NCBI GenBank assembly: GCA_964577375.1
Contig: CAZNYW010000003.1
Coordinates: 62,001-126,000 of the forward strand
Direction: 5' to 3'
Source: DATKUC01 sp964577375
Lineage (GTDB): Bacteria; Spirochaetota; Spirochaetia; DSM-27196; DATKUC01
DNA length: 64,000 bases
A model generated the notes under the pieces. The model saw only the letters and a program-made list of their open reading frames with translations, ran no database searches and was not told the origin of the DNA. Positions 35,317 to 44,352 of the stretch are shown one piece after another. How positions within the stretch are numbered: the first letter of the stretch is position 1; every line of letters starts with the position of its first letter. A program made the position numbers and the translations under genes.

Positions 35317-35841
35317 GATGTTACTTGCCCTCCGCCCTTCCTGGTACGGTCATGGATTGAATCCAACCGCAGGAAGCAGGCTCCTCGTAGTGTAGGGGCA
35401 TAACCACCCATACAGAACAGTTGATGTGCTTGTTTTCCGTAGTCGAGTCAGCAGCCACAGACAGGTCCCGTGCGTGCGGTCCTTTCGCGGGACCGGACGC
35501 CAACCGTTACAGATCGGCGTATTTGACGCTCGGAGCGGATTAGATGGGAATCCCGCCCGATTCAGCCCACGGTTCAGTCCAAATTTACCGAGCGGTTTTC
35601 CCGGAATGGTATCCACACGTATGTTCGATTGCATCAGCAAACAGCAGCGAGCCGCATTTCATCGGATCTGCTTGTGTTTCCCGGTGACAAACATATCCAT
35701 GCGTTCAAGTTACGGGAATAGACCATAAGGGTTATTCTTCGGAAAATTATCGAACTGAAACATGGTCTCTTTCGACGCCGCTGATACACCCGCACCACAG
35801 GCATGCTTGCCATGGATTGTGTGCGCAGATAGTATGTCTCC
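35317..35841. other. 525-bp intergenic region between V-ATPase and serS
   Basis: No convincing gene. Short open frames exist on both strands but lack ribosome sites and family features. It contains a hairpin CGGTCC-TTTCGCG-GGACCG (35477-35495) and, at its right end, the serS promoter. It must also contain the V-ATPase operon promoter, which I could not place confidently. Base composition is less GC-rich than the flanking genes. Confidence 0.6.
35807..35835 (+). promoter_or_regulatory. Promoter for serS, leaderless type
   Basis: TTGCCA (35807-35812, 5/6), 17-bp spacer, TAGTAT (35830-35835). The ATG at 35842 is only six bases downstream and has no Shine-Dalgarno. Confidence 0.6.
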
Positions 35842-37131
35842 ATGCTCGACCTCAAGTATATCCGCGACCATCTTGCCGACGTCAAGGCAAACATCGCGAA
35901 CCGTTTCGTCCAGGCGGATGCGGATCTCGTTGTCCGGCTCTACGATGAGCGCAACAACCTCATTCAGGAGATCGAATCACTCCGCAAGCGTCGCAATGAG
36001 AACGCTGCACGGATGAAGGGAAAGCCCTCTCCGGAGGAGCGCGCACCGCTCATCGAGGAGGGAAAGAGCATCAAAGAGCAGCTCCCCGTGCGGGAGGAGC
36101 GTCTCAAGAACGTCGAGGCAGAGCTGCTCGAAGAGGCACAGAAGATTCCGAACATGGCGCACCCGCAGGCACCGCTCGGTAAAGAAGAGAAGGACAATCT
36201 GGAAGTGCGCCGGTGGGGAACCGTCCCAACCTTCAGTTTTGCCCCGAAGGACCACGTCGAACTCGGGCAGGAGCTCGATCTCATAGATTTCGATACCGCC
36301 ACCCGGGTATCGGGAACCAAATTCTACTATCTCAAAAACCAGGCGGTGATGCTCGACCTGGCGCTGGCCCGATATGCCCTCGACACGGTGGTTTCCAGGG
36401 GCTTCATGCCTACGATAACTCCCGACATAGCGCGCGAGGAGACGGTTGCCGGAATCGGCTTCCAACCGCGCGGAGAGGAAAGTAACATCTACACGATCGA
36501 GGGTACCGGCACCTGCCTCATCGGCACAGCCGAAATCACCCTCGGCGGATACCATGCGGACCAGATCCTCGAGAGCGCACAGCTTCCCATCCGTCTCGCC
36601 GGTCTCTCCCACTGCTTCAGACGGGAGGCGGGGGCCGCGGGTCAGTTTTCCAAGGGTCTCTACCGTGTCCACCAGTTCACCAAGGTGGAGATGTTCGTCT
36701 ACTGCAGGCCGGAGGACTCCGATTCGATCCACGATGAGCTGCTCCTTATCGAGGAGCAGATATTTCAGGGGCTGGGTGTCCCCTACCGGGTTGTCGATAC
36801 CTGCACGGGTGATCTCGGCGGACCGGCATACCGCAAGTTCGATATAGAGGCCTGGATGCCGGGCCGCGGTCCCGGCGGCGACTGGGGAGAGGTCACGAGC
36901 ACCTCGAATTGCACCGATTATCAGGCGAGAAGGCTGGGTGTTCGCTTCAGGGAGAACGGACAGACGAAGCTCGTCCATATGCTGAACGGCACGGCATGCG
37001 CAACCTCGCGCGCCATGATCGTGGTGCTCGAGAACTTCCAGCAGCCTGACGGTTCGATCCGGATTCCGGACGCCCTCGTGCCCTATACCGGTTTCGAGGT
37101 GATTCCGCCTCGCGCGGGATTCCGCTCCTGA
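35842..37131 (+). CDS. serS: Seryl-tRNA synthetase
   Basis: Charges tRNA-Ser. The N-terminal coiled-coil arm spans residues ~25-100 (YDERNNLIQEIESLRKRRNE). The class II motifs follow: motif 2 in LPIRLAGLSHCFRREAGAAG and motif 3 in NGTACATSRAMIVVLENFQ. Length 429 is typical. The stop (37129-37131) is followed two bases later by a consensus Shine-Dalgarno for the NeuB-like gene. Confidence 0.95.
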   Translation: MLDLKYIRDHLADVKANIANRFVQADADLVVRLYDERNNLIQEIESLRKRRNENAARMKGKPSPEERAPLIEEGKSIKEQLPVREERLKNVEAELLEEAQKIPNMAHPQAPLGKEEKDNLEVRRWGTVPTFSFAPKDHVELGQELDLIDFDTATRVSGTKFYYLKNQAVMLDLALARYALDTVVSRGFMPTITPDIAREETVAGIGFQPRGEESNIYTIEGTGTCLIGTAEITLGGYHADQILESAQLPIRLAGLSHCFRREAGAAGQFSKGLYRVHQFTKVEMFVYCRPEDSDSIHDELLLIEEQIFQGLGVPYRVVDTCTGDLGGPAYRKFDIEAWMPGRGPGGDWGEVTSTSNCTDYQARRLGVRFRENGQTKLVHMLNGTACATSRAMIVVLENFQQPDGSIRIPDALVPYTGFEVIPPRAGFRS

Positions 37132-37145
37132 GAGGAGGCCGACCC

Positions 37146-38276
37146 ACGACACTCCCGGCGAAATCCGGCGCCTATGTCATCGCAGAGATCGGCACTTCGC
37201 ACGGGGGCGACCTCGGGCGTGCGGCCGACCTCATCGCCGCCGCCGCCGCTGCCGGCGCCGACTGCGCCAAGTTCCAGGCAGTCTACGCGGATGAGATCAT
37301 CCACCCGGCCACTGGCACCGTTCCCCTTCCAGGCGGCGAGATACCGCTCTTCGCGCGGTTCCGCAGCCTCGAAAGGCCGCCGGACTTCTATGCGGAGCTC
37401 AAACAGCAAACAGAGGCTACAGGCCTGCGATTCCTCTGCACGCCTTTCGGCCTCCGAAGCGCGCGAATGCTCCGGTCGATCGGCACCACCGAGCTGAAAA
37501 TTGCCAGTCCGGAGCTCAACCACATTCCCCTTCTGGCCGAGATCGCGTCATACCGCCTCCCGGTCTACCTGTCGAGCGGTGTATCCACCCTCGGCGACAT
37601 CGAAGAGGCGCTCCAGATCCTTTCCGATGTTCCCGTTACCCTCCTCCACTGCGTCACCGCCTACCCTGCGCCGCCGGAAGACTACAATCTCCTCCTGCTC
37701 CGGGCGATGGCGACTCTCCTGGGAGTCGCGGTAGGGGTCTCGGACCACACGCTCGATCCGGTCCTCGTGCCGGTTCTGGCTGTGACCCAGGGCGCCGCGG
37801 CAATTGAAAAGCACATAACGCTCTCCCGCAGGAGCGACGGGCTCGACGATCCGGTCGCGCTCGAGCCGGCCGACTTTGCCCGCATGGTCCGCGAGGTCCG
37901 GTCGGCCGAGAAGGATCTGAAGGCCGGACGGGCCGCTGAGCTCGAGGCTGAGCTCGAGATTGCCTACGGAGCGGACAGGGTACGCACCGTGCTCGGAAAC
38001 GGAATCAAGCGCCTTGCTCCTTCGGAGGCGGACAATTACGGCAGAACCAACCGTTCGATACACGCGATCCGGGCGCTTTCAGCGGGCGGGTGTATAGGCC
38101 GGGAGGACGTCGCGGTGCTGCGCACCGAGAAGATCCTCACCCCCGGGCTTCATCCCCGCTACCTCGAACAGGTTATCGGAACTACGCTTTCCCGCCCTGT
38201 TGCAGACGGTCAGGGAATCAACTGGAGCGATCTCGTCCGAAACTGCCGGGATGTCGACGCAAAAACACCACCATGA
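37146..38276 (+). CDS. NeuB-family sialic/legionaminic acid synthase-like protein, apparent ACG start
   Basis: Condenses phosphoenolpyruvate with an amino-hexose to make nonulosonic acids, going by family. The TIM-barrel N-terminus is AYVIAEIGTSHGGDLGRA, then AGADCAKFQ, LRFLCTPF, LKIASPEL and VTLLHCVTAYP. The C-terminus is an antifreeze/SAF-like domain (NRSIHAIRALSAGGCI). The frame has no ATG, GTG or TTG upstream of the conserved region. A perfect AGGAGG (37133-37138) lies seven bases before ACG at 37146, which I take as the start (376 residues). The first ATG is at 37467, far inside the barrel. The specific sugar is unknown; no CMP-transferase gene is nearby. Confidence 0.75.
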   Translation, partial: TTLPAKSGAYVIAEIGTSHGGDLGRAADLIAAAAAAGADCAKFQAVYADEIIHPATGTVPLPGGEIPLFARFRSLERPPDFYAELKQQTEATGLRFLCTPFGLRSARMLRSIGTTELKIASPELNHIPLLAEIASYRLPVYLSSGVSTLGDIEEALQILSDVPVTLLHCVTAYPAPPEDYNLLLLRAMATLLGVAVGVSDHTLDPVLVPVLAVTQGAAAIEKHITLSRRSDGLDDPVALEPADFARMVREVRSAEKDLKAGRAAELEAELEIAYGADRVRTVLGNGIKRLAPSEADNYGRTNRSIHAIRALSAGGCIGREDVAVLRTEKILTPGLHPRYLEQVIGTTLSRPVADGQGINWSDLVRNCRDVDAKTPP

Positions 38277-38391
38277 TATAGTGGACTGAGAAATTATGAT
38301 TACCGGCAGCGTCAGCAAAAGATGATAGGCAGCGCTCCTACACATAACTGCAACTACCACTGACACCACCTCTACCAAGGGAGGCTCGCTG

Positions 38392-41300
38392 ATGAAAAAC
38401 AGAACCGGGACAGACGTTTTCGTCGATCTGCTGCTCGATCTCTTCCGTCACATGGTTACCGCACGTGAGATGGACCTGCTCGAACAGGAATATACCCGGC
38501 AAGGCGAGGCGTTTTTCCATGTTTCCGGCGCCGGACACGAGGCGACTGCCACTCTGAATCCCTATCTGATCCCTGATGACTGGCTTCACGTGCACTACCG
38601 GGACAAGGCGCTCATGCTTGCCCGCGGAATCCGCCCTGAGATGTTCTTTCACAGCCTGTTCAACAAGGACGGAGCGCACTCCCGCGGACGGCAGATGAAT
38701 GCACACATGAGCGCGCCCGAACTCAACATAATGAGCCTGGTGGGACCAGTCGGGAACAGCCCGCTGCAGGCAGCGGGAGTTGCCGCGGTGATCAAGGACC
38801 GGCCGTCCAAACCGATAGTCCTCTGTGCTGTCGGCGACGGGATGACCCAGCAGGGAGAGTCCCTCGAAGGCCTTGCACAGGCGGCCCGCGACCGGCTCCC
38901 GGTGCTCTTCCTGGTGGAGGATAACGCCTTCGCCATATCCACCAAGACCCGCGGACGCACCTTCTACTCCCTGCCCGACGGGAGAGCCGACTCAGTATTC
39001 GGTATGCCGATCACGCACATGGACGGCCGCGACCCTGTCGCCTGCTACGAGCAGTTCGGCCGGATCATTCCGGCGATGCGGGAGACGCGCGAGCCGCTGG
39101 TGATCATATTCGAGGCGGACAGGCTCCAGAATCACACCAACGCCGACGACCAGCGGATGTACAGGACGCCCGAGGAGATCGAAGCGCTCTGGAAGACCGG
39201 AGACCCGGTTGCCAATCTGGAGAACGAACTTCTCGGCCGCGATGTCGATGCCGGAACACTCCGAAAGATCATGGCTGACGTCCGTGCCGAGCTGAAGGAG
39301 ACGGCACGGAAGGTCCTGCGCAGCGCCGAGCCTGCACCGCTCTTTACCGCGTTGAAACCGCTCGAGCCGCGTCTCTCGGACGCCGCTTCGGAATACCGCG
39401 GCAGCGATCATGCCGCCGGCGCGCAGAACAACGGGCAGGACCGGCTCACCATGCTCGAGGCGATCCGCGAGGTATTCCGGACACGGATGGCCAAAGACGA
39501 ACGAATCACTCTCTTCGGTGAGGATATCGAAGACCCGAAAGGAGACGTATTCGGAATCACCCGCGGCCTCACCCAGGCCTATCCCGGCCGTGTGGTCAAT
39601 TCTCCCCTCGCCGAGGCATCCATAGTCGGCGTATCGGTCGGCCAGGCTCTCGCCGGCAGACGCCCGGTGGCGTTTCTCCAGTTTGCCGACTTTCTGCCAA
39701 TAGCCTACAATCAGATCTTCGCCGAGCTCGGAAGCATGTACTGGCGTACCGACGGCGGCTGGCAGGCGCCCGTAATCGTCATGATAACCTGCGGCGGCTA
39801 CAAACCGGGGCTTGGTCCCTTCCACGCATCGAGCATGGAGGCCATCGCGACGCACACGCCGGGGGTGGATGTGGTGATGCCCTCGACCGCCGGAGACGCT
39901 GCGGGACTGCTCAACGCCGCATTCGAATCGGGACGGCCGACGCTCTACTTTTATCCCAAGAACTGCCTGAACGACCGGGAGAACGCAACCTCCCCCGATG
40001 TGCACCGGCAGCTCGTTCCCCTCGGACGTGCGCGCATGGTGAGGCGCGGGGACGACCTTACGCTCGTGGCCTGGGGCAACACCGTCGCCCACTGCCGGCA
40101 GGCGGCCGACGCGCTCGCCGCGGCCGGCATCCAGTGCGACGTCATCGACCTGCGAAGCCTGATGCCGTGGGATCAGACGGCCGTGCTCGAATCGGTCGAG
40201 CGCACAGGGCGCCTCATCGTCGTCCACGAGGACAATCATACAAACGGATTCGGCGCCGAGGTCGTCGCTACGGTCGCCGAACGGGCATCGCGGAAGATCG
40301 AGGCGCGGCGCGTGACCCGCGCCGACACCTACGTGCCCTGCAACTTCGGCAACCAGCTGGAGGTTCTCCCCTCCTACAGGCGGGTTCTCGAGACCGCGGT
40401 AGAGCTTCTGGGCGGACGTGTCGAGTGGAGGAAACCGCTCACCGGGGAGAAGAACGTATATCTGGTGGAGGCAATCGGCTCGAGCCCGTCCGACGAGTCG
40501 GTTACCGTCGTCGAATGGAAGATAAAGCCGGGGGACATCATAGAAGACGGCGCCCAGCTTGCCACGCTCGAAGCGGACAAGGCGGCGGTCGATCTCTCCT
40601 CGCCGGTCGGAGGAACGGTTACCGAGCTCCTGGTTGAAGAGGGCGACATGGTCAAGGTTGGAACTCCCATTCTGAGGGTGCGCACCGGAAAAGAAGATGA
40701 GGATGGAGATTGCTCCTACGAGCACATGAAGCCGATAACGCGCGAAGAACCGGGAGACCCCGTGATAAGCGGAATTTCGCGCAGCAAGGCACATGCGCCG
40801 CCCGCCGCCGGAACCGGGACAGGCACCGCAGCCGGCCCGGCAGTGAAGCCTGCCTCTGCCGCCGTTGTGAGCATCGCCGGCATAGCAAGCTCCCGGGGCA
40901 AGCGCACTGTCTCGAACGAAGAGATCGCTTCCCTTTCGCCCGACTGGAGCGCCGACGACATCTTCAAGCGGACAGGAATCGCCTCACGGCCCTGGCTCGC
41001 CGACGGGGAGACCGCTCTGTCTATCGCGCTCGAAGCCTCGCGGAAGCTGCTCGCGGAGAAAAACCTCAGCGTGCGGGACATCGATCTGATCATCTGTTCG
41101 ACCGAAACTCCGATGCAGAACACGCCGTCGATGGCAACGCTGATTCAGAACGGCCTTGCAGACGGCAACGAAGAGGTGCTCTGCGCAGCATATGATGTGA
41201 ACGCAGCGTGTTCAGGCTATATCTACGCTCTTCAGATCGCCTACGACTATCTCCAGAGCTCACCCGGTCACCGGGTGCTCGTCGTCACTACCGAAGCACT

Positions 41301-41826
41301 TACGCCGCGCCTGAATCTTACCGACTTCGGAACGGCTCCCATCTTCGGCGACGCGTCGACGGCAACAATTCTTGCAGCAGCCGACGCGCCGCTTCCCGGC
41401 GGGCTTCGGGTGCACCGTCCGGTGATCGGAGCCCACGGAGAGGACGGCACCATCCTGCGGGTTCCCTCCGAGGTCGACCAGAAGATCTACATGGACGGGC
41501 CGAAGGTGTTCCTGGAGGCCATCAAGGACATGATGATGATGTTGAACAGGGCCTGTGAGGCGGCTCAGATCGACACCGCCGACCTCGACCTCATCGTTCC
41601 GCATCAGGCAAATCAGCGCATCATCAACGCCATCCGGCAGCGCATGAAGGTGCCCCGCGAAAAGATGTACAGCAACATCGCCAACAACGGGAATACCTCC
41701 TCCAGCACGATTCCGCTATGCCTCGAGGAAATTCTGACCTCAGGCGGCGATGACCGTTATCTCGGGATCGCCGCGTTCGGCGGCGGGTTCACCTTCGGCG
41801 GAGGCGTCCTGGAGCGGCCCCGCTGA
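38392..41826 (+). CDS. Fusion: 2-oxoacid dehydrogenase E1-alpha/E1-beta - lipoyl - ketoacyl-ACP synthase III
   Basis: One 1144-residue protein. E1-alpha (residues 1-330) carries the thiamine-diphosphate motif, GDG at 148-150 through VEDNAFAIS. E1-beta spans ~348-685 (FGEDIEDPKGDVFG, then GGYKPGLGPFHASSMEA and VHEDNHTNGFG). A lipoyl domain (~690-770) has the modifiable Lys730 in LEADKAAVDL. After an Ala/Pro/Gly linker, residues ~822-1144 form a KASIII (FabH-type) domain with its full triad: Cys940 (NAACSGY), His1071 (PHQANQ) and Asn1101 (GNTSSS). The E2 catalytic and E1-binding domains are absent. I infer that a 2-oxoacid is decarboxylated, its acyl group passed to the lipoyl arm and then used directly as a KASIII primer, bypassing E2 and acyl-CoA. 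GGGAGG precedes the ATG. No E3 gene is nearby. Confidence 0.88.
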   Translation: MKNRTGTDVFVDLLLDLFRHMVTAREMDLLEQEYTRQGEAFFHVSGAGHEATATLNPYLIPDDWLHVHYRDKALMLARGIRPEMFFHSLFNKDGAHSRGRQMNAHMSAPELNIMSLVGPVGNSPLQAAGVAAVIKDRPSKPIVLCAVGDGMTQQGESLEGLAQAARDRLPVLFLVEDNAFAISTKTRGRTFYSLPDGRADSVFGMPITHMDGRDPVACYEQFGRIIPAMRETREPLVIIFEADRLQNHTNADDQRMYRTPEEIEALWKTGDPVANLENELLGRDVDAGTLRKIMADVRAELKETARKVLRSAEPAPLFTALKPLEPRLSDAASEYRGSDHAAGAQNNGQDRLTMLEAIREVFRTRMAKDERITLFGEDIEDPKGDVFGITRGLTQAYPGRVVNSPLAEASIVGVSVGQALAGRRPVAFLQFADFLPIAYNQIFAELGSMYWRTDGGWQAPVIVMITCGGYKPGLGPFHASSMEAIATHTPGVDVVMPSTAGDAAGLLNAAFESGRPTLYFYPKNCLNDRENATSPDVHRQLVPLGRARMVRRGDDLTLVAWGNTVAHCRQAADALAAAGIQCDVIDLRSLMPWDQTAVLESVERTGRLIVVHEDNHTNGFGAEVVATVAERASRKIEARRVTRADTYVPCNFGNQLEVLPSYRRVLETAVELLGGRVEWRKPLTGEKNVYLVEAIGSSPSDESVTVVEWKIKPGDIIEDGAQLATLEADKAAVDLSSPVGGTVTELLVEEGDMVKVGTPILRVRTGKEDEDGDCSYEHMKPITREEPGDPVISGISRSKAHAPPAAGTGTGTAAGPAVKPASAAVVSIAGIASSRGKRTVSNEEIASLSPDWSADDIFKRTGIASRPWLADGETALSIALEASRKLLAEKNLSVRDIDLIICSTETPMQNTPSMATLIQNGLADGNEEVLCAAYDVNAACSGYIYALQIAYDYLQSSPGHRVLVVTTEALTPRLNLTDFGTAPIFGDASTATILAAADAPLPGGLRVHRPVIGAHGEDGTILRVPSEVDQKIYMDGPKVFLEAIKDMMMMLNRACEAAQIDTADLDLIVPHQANQRIINAIRQRMKVPREKMYSNIANNGNTSSSTIPLCLEEILTSGGDDRYLGIAAFGGGFTFGGGVLERPR

Positions 41827-41839
41827 GCGGGCGGATCGA

Positions 41840-41859
41840 TCAACAATATTGGCACCACT
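41840..41859. promoter_or_regulatory. 20-bp motif shared with 50434-50453
   Basis: TCAACAATATTGGCACCACT, identical to the sequence between the PPTase and KS genes. Here it lies 14 bp after the fusion-gene stop and 21 bp before tag. It includes the palindrome CAATATTG. Role unknown; an operator or processing site is possible. Confidence 0.5.
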
Positions 41860-41880
41860 TCATTCGAACCTGGAGGAAGC

Positions 41881-42459
41881 ATGGAGCAGCCGGACGGTCT
41901 TACGAGGTGTGACTGGTCTACGCGTGATCCGCTCTACGTCCGGTATCATGACACCGAATGGGGCGTGCCGGTCCACGACGAGGTGCGCCACTTCGAATTT
42001 CTCCTGCTGGAAGGGGCGCAGGCCGGCCTCTCCTGGTACACCATCCTCCGCAAGAGGGAGGCCTACCGGAAGGCGTACCGAGGATTCGATCCTGAAAAGG
42101 TAGCGCGTTTCGGGGATGCGGACGTTCAACGTCTCCTGTCAGATGCGGGTATCGTTCGAAATCGTCTCAAGATTGCATCCTCGATCGAAAACGCCCGCCA
42201 CTTCCTCGAAGTCCAGCGTGAGCACGGAACGTTTGACGCCTACATCTGGGGCTTCGTCGGGGGTTCACCGATCGTGAATCACTGGAAGACGCTGGACACA
42301 GTACCGGCAACCACACCCCTTTCGGACAAAATCAGCAGCGACCTGAAGAAAAGAGGCTTTCGGTTCGTCGGCTCGACGATAATCTATGCCCACATGCAGG
42401 CGATAGGGCTCGTTAATGACCACCTTGTGGATTGTTTTCGCCACGATGAGCTTGCCTAG
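41881..42459 (+). CDS. tag: DNA-3-methyladenine glycosylase I
   Basis: Removes 3-methyladenine from alkylated DNA. The Tag signatures are present: RCDWSTRDPLYVRYHDTEWGVP at the N-terminus, LLLEGAQAGLSWYTILRKRE, and the C-terminal RFVGSTIIYAHMQAIGLVNDH. Length 192. GGAGG lies upstream of the ATG. The gene is followed directly by the third copy of the 113-bp repeat. Confidence 0.94.
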   Translation: MEQPDGLTRCDWSTRDPLYVRYHDTEWGVPVHDEVRHFEFLLLEGAQAGLSWYTILRKREAYRKAYRGFDPEKVARFGDADVQRLLSDAGIVRNRLKIASSIENARHFLEVQREHGTFDAYIWGFVGGSPIVNHWKTLDTVPATTPLSDKISSDLKKRGFRFVGSTIIYAHMQAIGLVNDHLVDCFRHDELA

Positions 42460-42479
42460 GGACAGGGCAGGATACAGGT

Positions 42480-42616
42480 GGTATAAAGAAGCTTGTTGAT
42501 ATCGCGCGGAGAACTGGCCGCGCGATCGGGACTTACGCTTCCGCTGGGGCGCTTTTTCGGTTAAATATATATTTTGGAATGACTTGGGAAGATTTATCAA
42601 CACGCTTGTTGATACT
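42480..42616. repeat. 113-bp repeat, single diverged unit
   Basis: Shares the 5' flank GGTATAAAGAAGC and the GTTGATA punctuation with the tandem copy at 8573-8822; GTTGATA occurs at 42495 and 42608, again exactly 113 bp apart, and the unit ends with the same TATCAACACGCTTGTTGATA hairpin. The interior differs in sequence, but the first stem is kept: GATATCGCGCGG pairs with CCGCGCGATC. The GGACTTACG box after the stem is also kept. The rest of the 336-bp gap (42617-42795) has a GGCCCG...CGGGCC hairpin (42633-42662) and no gene. Confidence 0.8.
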
Positions 42617-42795
42617 TGCCAGGATACAAAATGGCCCGCCGACATTGATCGTCTGACGGGCCGGTAGGTCCCCCCATGTGGGTTGGGGTTGCTCCGAATT
42701 CTAATATACCCTGCCACACTTTGCAAGCGATTTGTTGAGAAAACATCGAACGTGCCGCCGCGATTTGTCGATACTAAATCCAAGAGAGATGAGCC

Positions 42796-43605
42796 ATGCG
42801 ACACGCTGATTTCAGACGTCCAATTGCGGTGATAACCGGAGCTACAAGCGGAATCGGGGCTGAGTTCGCCAGAAGATTTGCGGCCAATGGCTACGACCTG
42901 GTCGTTACCGGACGGAGGAAGGACAAGATTTCCCAGCTCGTGAAGGAGATCGAGGAGAGATACGGAACGCAGGTGGAGACGATCCTGTGCGAGCTGTCGA
43001 ATCCGGATCACCTTGACCGCCTCGTCCGCCGCCTCATCGAGAAGGACGAGGTGGCCGCCCTGGTCAACAACGCCGGATTCGGAATCGGCACCGAGTTCGC
43101 GGAAGCCGAGGTGGACACCTTTCTCGCAATGTTGCGGGTCCACGTGGAAACCGCTGTGCGCCTGGTTCACGCGGTTCTCCCGGCGATGCGGAAACGGCAG
43201 CGCGGAACCATCATAAACGTCTCGTCTCTGATGTCGGCGCTCCCGGCACCGACTAGCTCGGTCTACAGCGGCACCAAAGCCTTCCTAACCCTGTTTACCG
43301 AGAGCCTTCACATGGAGCTGCGTCGCGACAACATACGGGTACAGGCGCTCCTGCCCGGCTACACCCGGACCGATTTCCACGACCAGATGGTGAGCCGGAA
43401 TCCCGACCTGCGGCGCGAGCGCTACCGGTCGCGCGGCATTCTCCGCTTCCTGCCGCCCGAACGGGTGGTCGATGCCTCTTTTCGTGCGCTCGAAAGTGGA
43501 CGGGTCGTCTGCGTACCGGGTTTTCTGTACCGCGCGATGTGGACGATCGTGAAGTTCGTTCCGAGACGGCTGGTCTACGCGTTGACCTCCGCCTCGGTAA
43601 GGTAG
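42796..43605 (+). CDS. Short-chain dehydrogenase/reductase
   Basis: Classical SDR of 269 residues: TGATSGIG cofactor loop (residues 15-22), NNAG, INVSS and the catalytic YSGTK. The C-terminal segment is hydrophobic (RAMWTIVKFVPRRLVYAL), suggesting membrane contact, as in some lipid-ketone reductases. GAGAG precedes the ATG. The substrate is not evident; a role in reducing a keto-lipid from the 50-62 kb pathway is conceivable but unproven. Converges on the next minus-strand gene 18 bp away. Confidence 0.8.
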   Translation: MRHADFRRPIAVITGATSGIGAEFARRFAANGYDLVVTGRRKDKISQLVKEIEERYGTQVETILCELSNPDHLDRLVRRLIEKDEVAALVNNAGFGIGTEFAEAEVDTFLAMLRVHVETAVRLVHAVLPAMRKRQRGTIINVSSLMSALPAPTSSVYSGTKAFLTLFTESLHMELRRDNIRVQALLPGYTRTDFHDQMVSRNPDLRRERYRSRGILRFLPPERVVDASFRALESGRVVCVPGFLYRAMWTIVKFVPRRLVYALTSASVR

Positions 43606-43616
43606 GCCTCGGTCCT

Positions 43617-43635
43617 GCGGGGCTATTTGCCCCGC
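43617..43635. terminator. Possible bidirectional terminator hairpin
   Basis: GCGGGGC-TATTT-GCCCCGC sits between the convergent SDR and minus-strand genes, covering the latter's stop codon. There is no clear T-run, so termination is uncertain. Confidence 0.3.
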
Positions 43636-44351
43636 CCCTTGCTCTTCTTGCCGGAATCGGCGCTTTCGTTTTCCTCATCCACGATGTCGACACGGATATT
43701 GGCGCCACTCTCGTCTTCGGCCTGGACATCCGAATCTTCGGACCGCGGCGTCTGGCGTTCCTGCTCCGCGGCACGTCGGGCGTTCTCAAAGAACTCACCC
43801 ACCTGCTTGAGCCCCTGCGTTATGCCCTTCTCCGCCGACCTCAGGAGGTCGTTCACCGGGTCGGGGCGTTCTCCCGATTCTTCTGCCCCGTGAGTCCCGC
43901 CGCCGCGGGAGTACTCGTTGTACCGGTCTCTCACCTGATCGGCAACCCGCTCGACGTTCTCCCGGATCTGATGAAACGCGTCCTCGATGCCCTCCGACAC
44001 GCTCTTTCGGCCGTTCGCCATGTCGTTGAGGTTGCGGACCCCGCGGTAGACCTCGGACATCGGATCGCCTCCGCTGCCTGCCCCGCGCAGCTGCTCGCGG
44101 TAGAGCGTCGACAGACCGGGAATATCTCTGAACACCCAGGCGAGGATGCTTCGAAGAAACACCACCCGGTCCGCCTCTTCGCGCTTGTTGGTCCGTGCGA
44201 GCTCTTCGATTATGGACGATGCGAGAGCGCCCGCATGCTCGGAGAACTCAGGCTCAGGCGGCCTGGTCATCTTGATGTACTGATAGGCGGCAATGTAGTT
44301 ACGCTCCCGTACGAGCCGCTCGAAATGTGATTTATCCCAATTCTGATTCAT
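43623..44351 (-). CDS. Hydrophilic protein of unknown function
   Basis: Protein of 242 residues with no signal peptide or membrane segment. I do not recognise the family. N-terminal half is helical (NWDKSHFERLVRERNYIAAYQYIKM); the middle resembles amphipathic helices (EGIEDAFHQIRENVERVADQVRDR); the C-terminal ~60 residues are acidic and low-complexity, ending in a basic KKSKGRGK tail. Start at 44351 with GGGAG upstream, one base after the stop of the GIN-domain gene, so the two are coupled. Confidence 0.65.
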   Translation of the reverse strand: MNQNWDKSHFERLVRERNYIAAYQYIKMTRPPEPEFSEHAGALASSIIEELARTNKREEADRVVFLRSILAWVFRDIPGLSTLYREQLRGAGSGGDPMSEVYRGVRNLNDMANGRKSVSEGIEDAFHQIRENVERVADQVRDRYNEYSRGGGTHGAEESGERPDPVNDLLRSAEKGITQGLKQVGEFFENARRAAEQERQTPRSEDSDVQAEDESGANIRVDIVDEENESADSGKKSKGRGK

Positions 44352-44352
44352 T

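Noticed and set aside
35350..35640. 96-codon minus-strand open frame between the V-ATPase operon and serS
   Set aside because: Low-complexity Arg/Thr/Leu translation without ribosome site or homology signal that I recognise; more likely non-coding leader of the V-ATPase operon.
37174..37497. 107-codon frame beginning at the first ATG after serS
   Set aside because: Out of frame with the NeuB barrel, which is clearly encoded in another frame through the same DNA.
38992..40794. 600-codon open frame on the minus strand inside the E1-KASIII fusion gene
   Set aside because: A shadow of the high-GC coding frame opposite it; no family motif, no ribosome site, and the plus strand encodes a clear multidomain enzyme.
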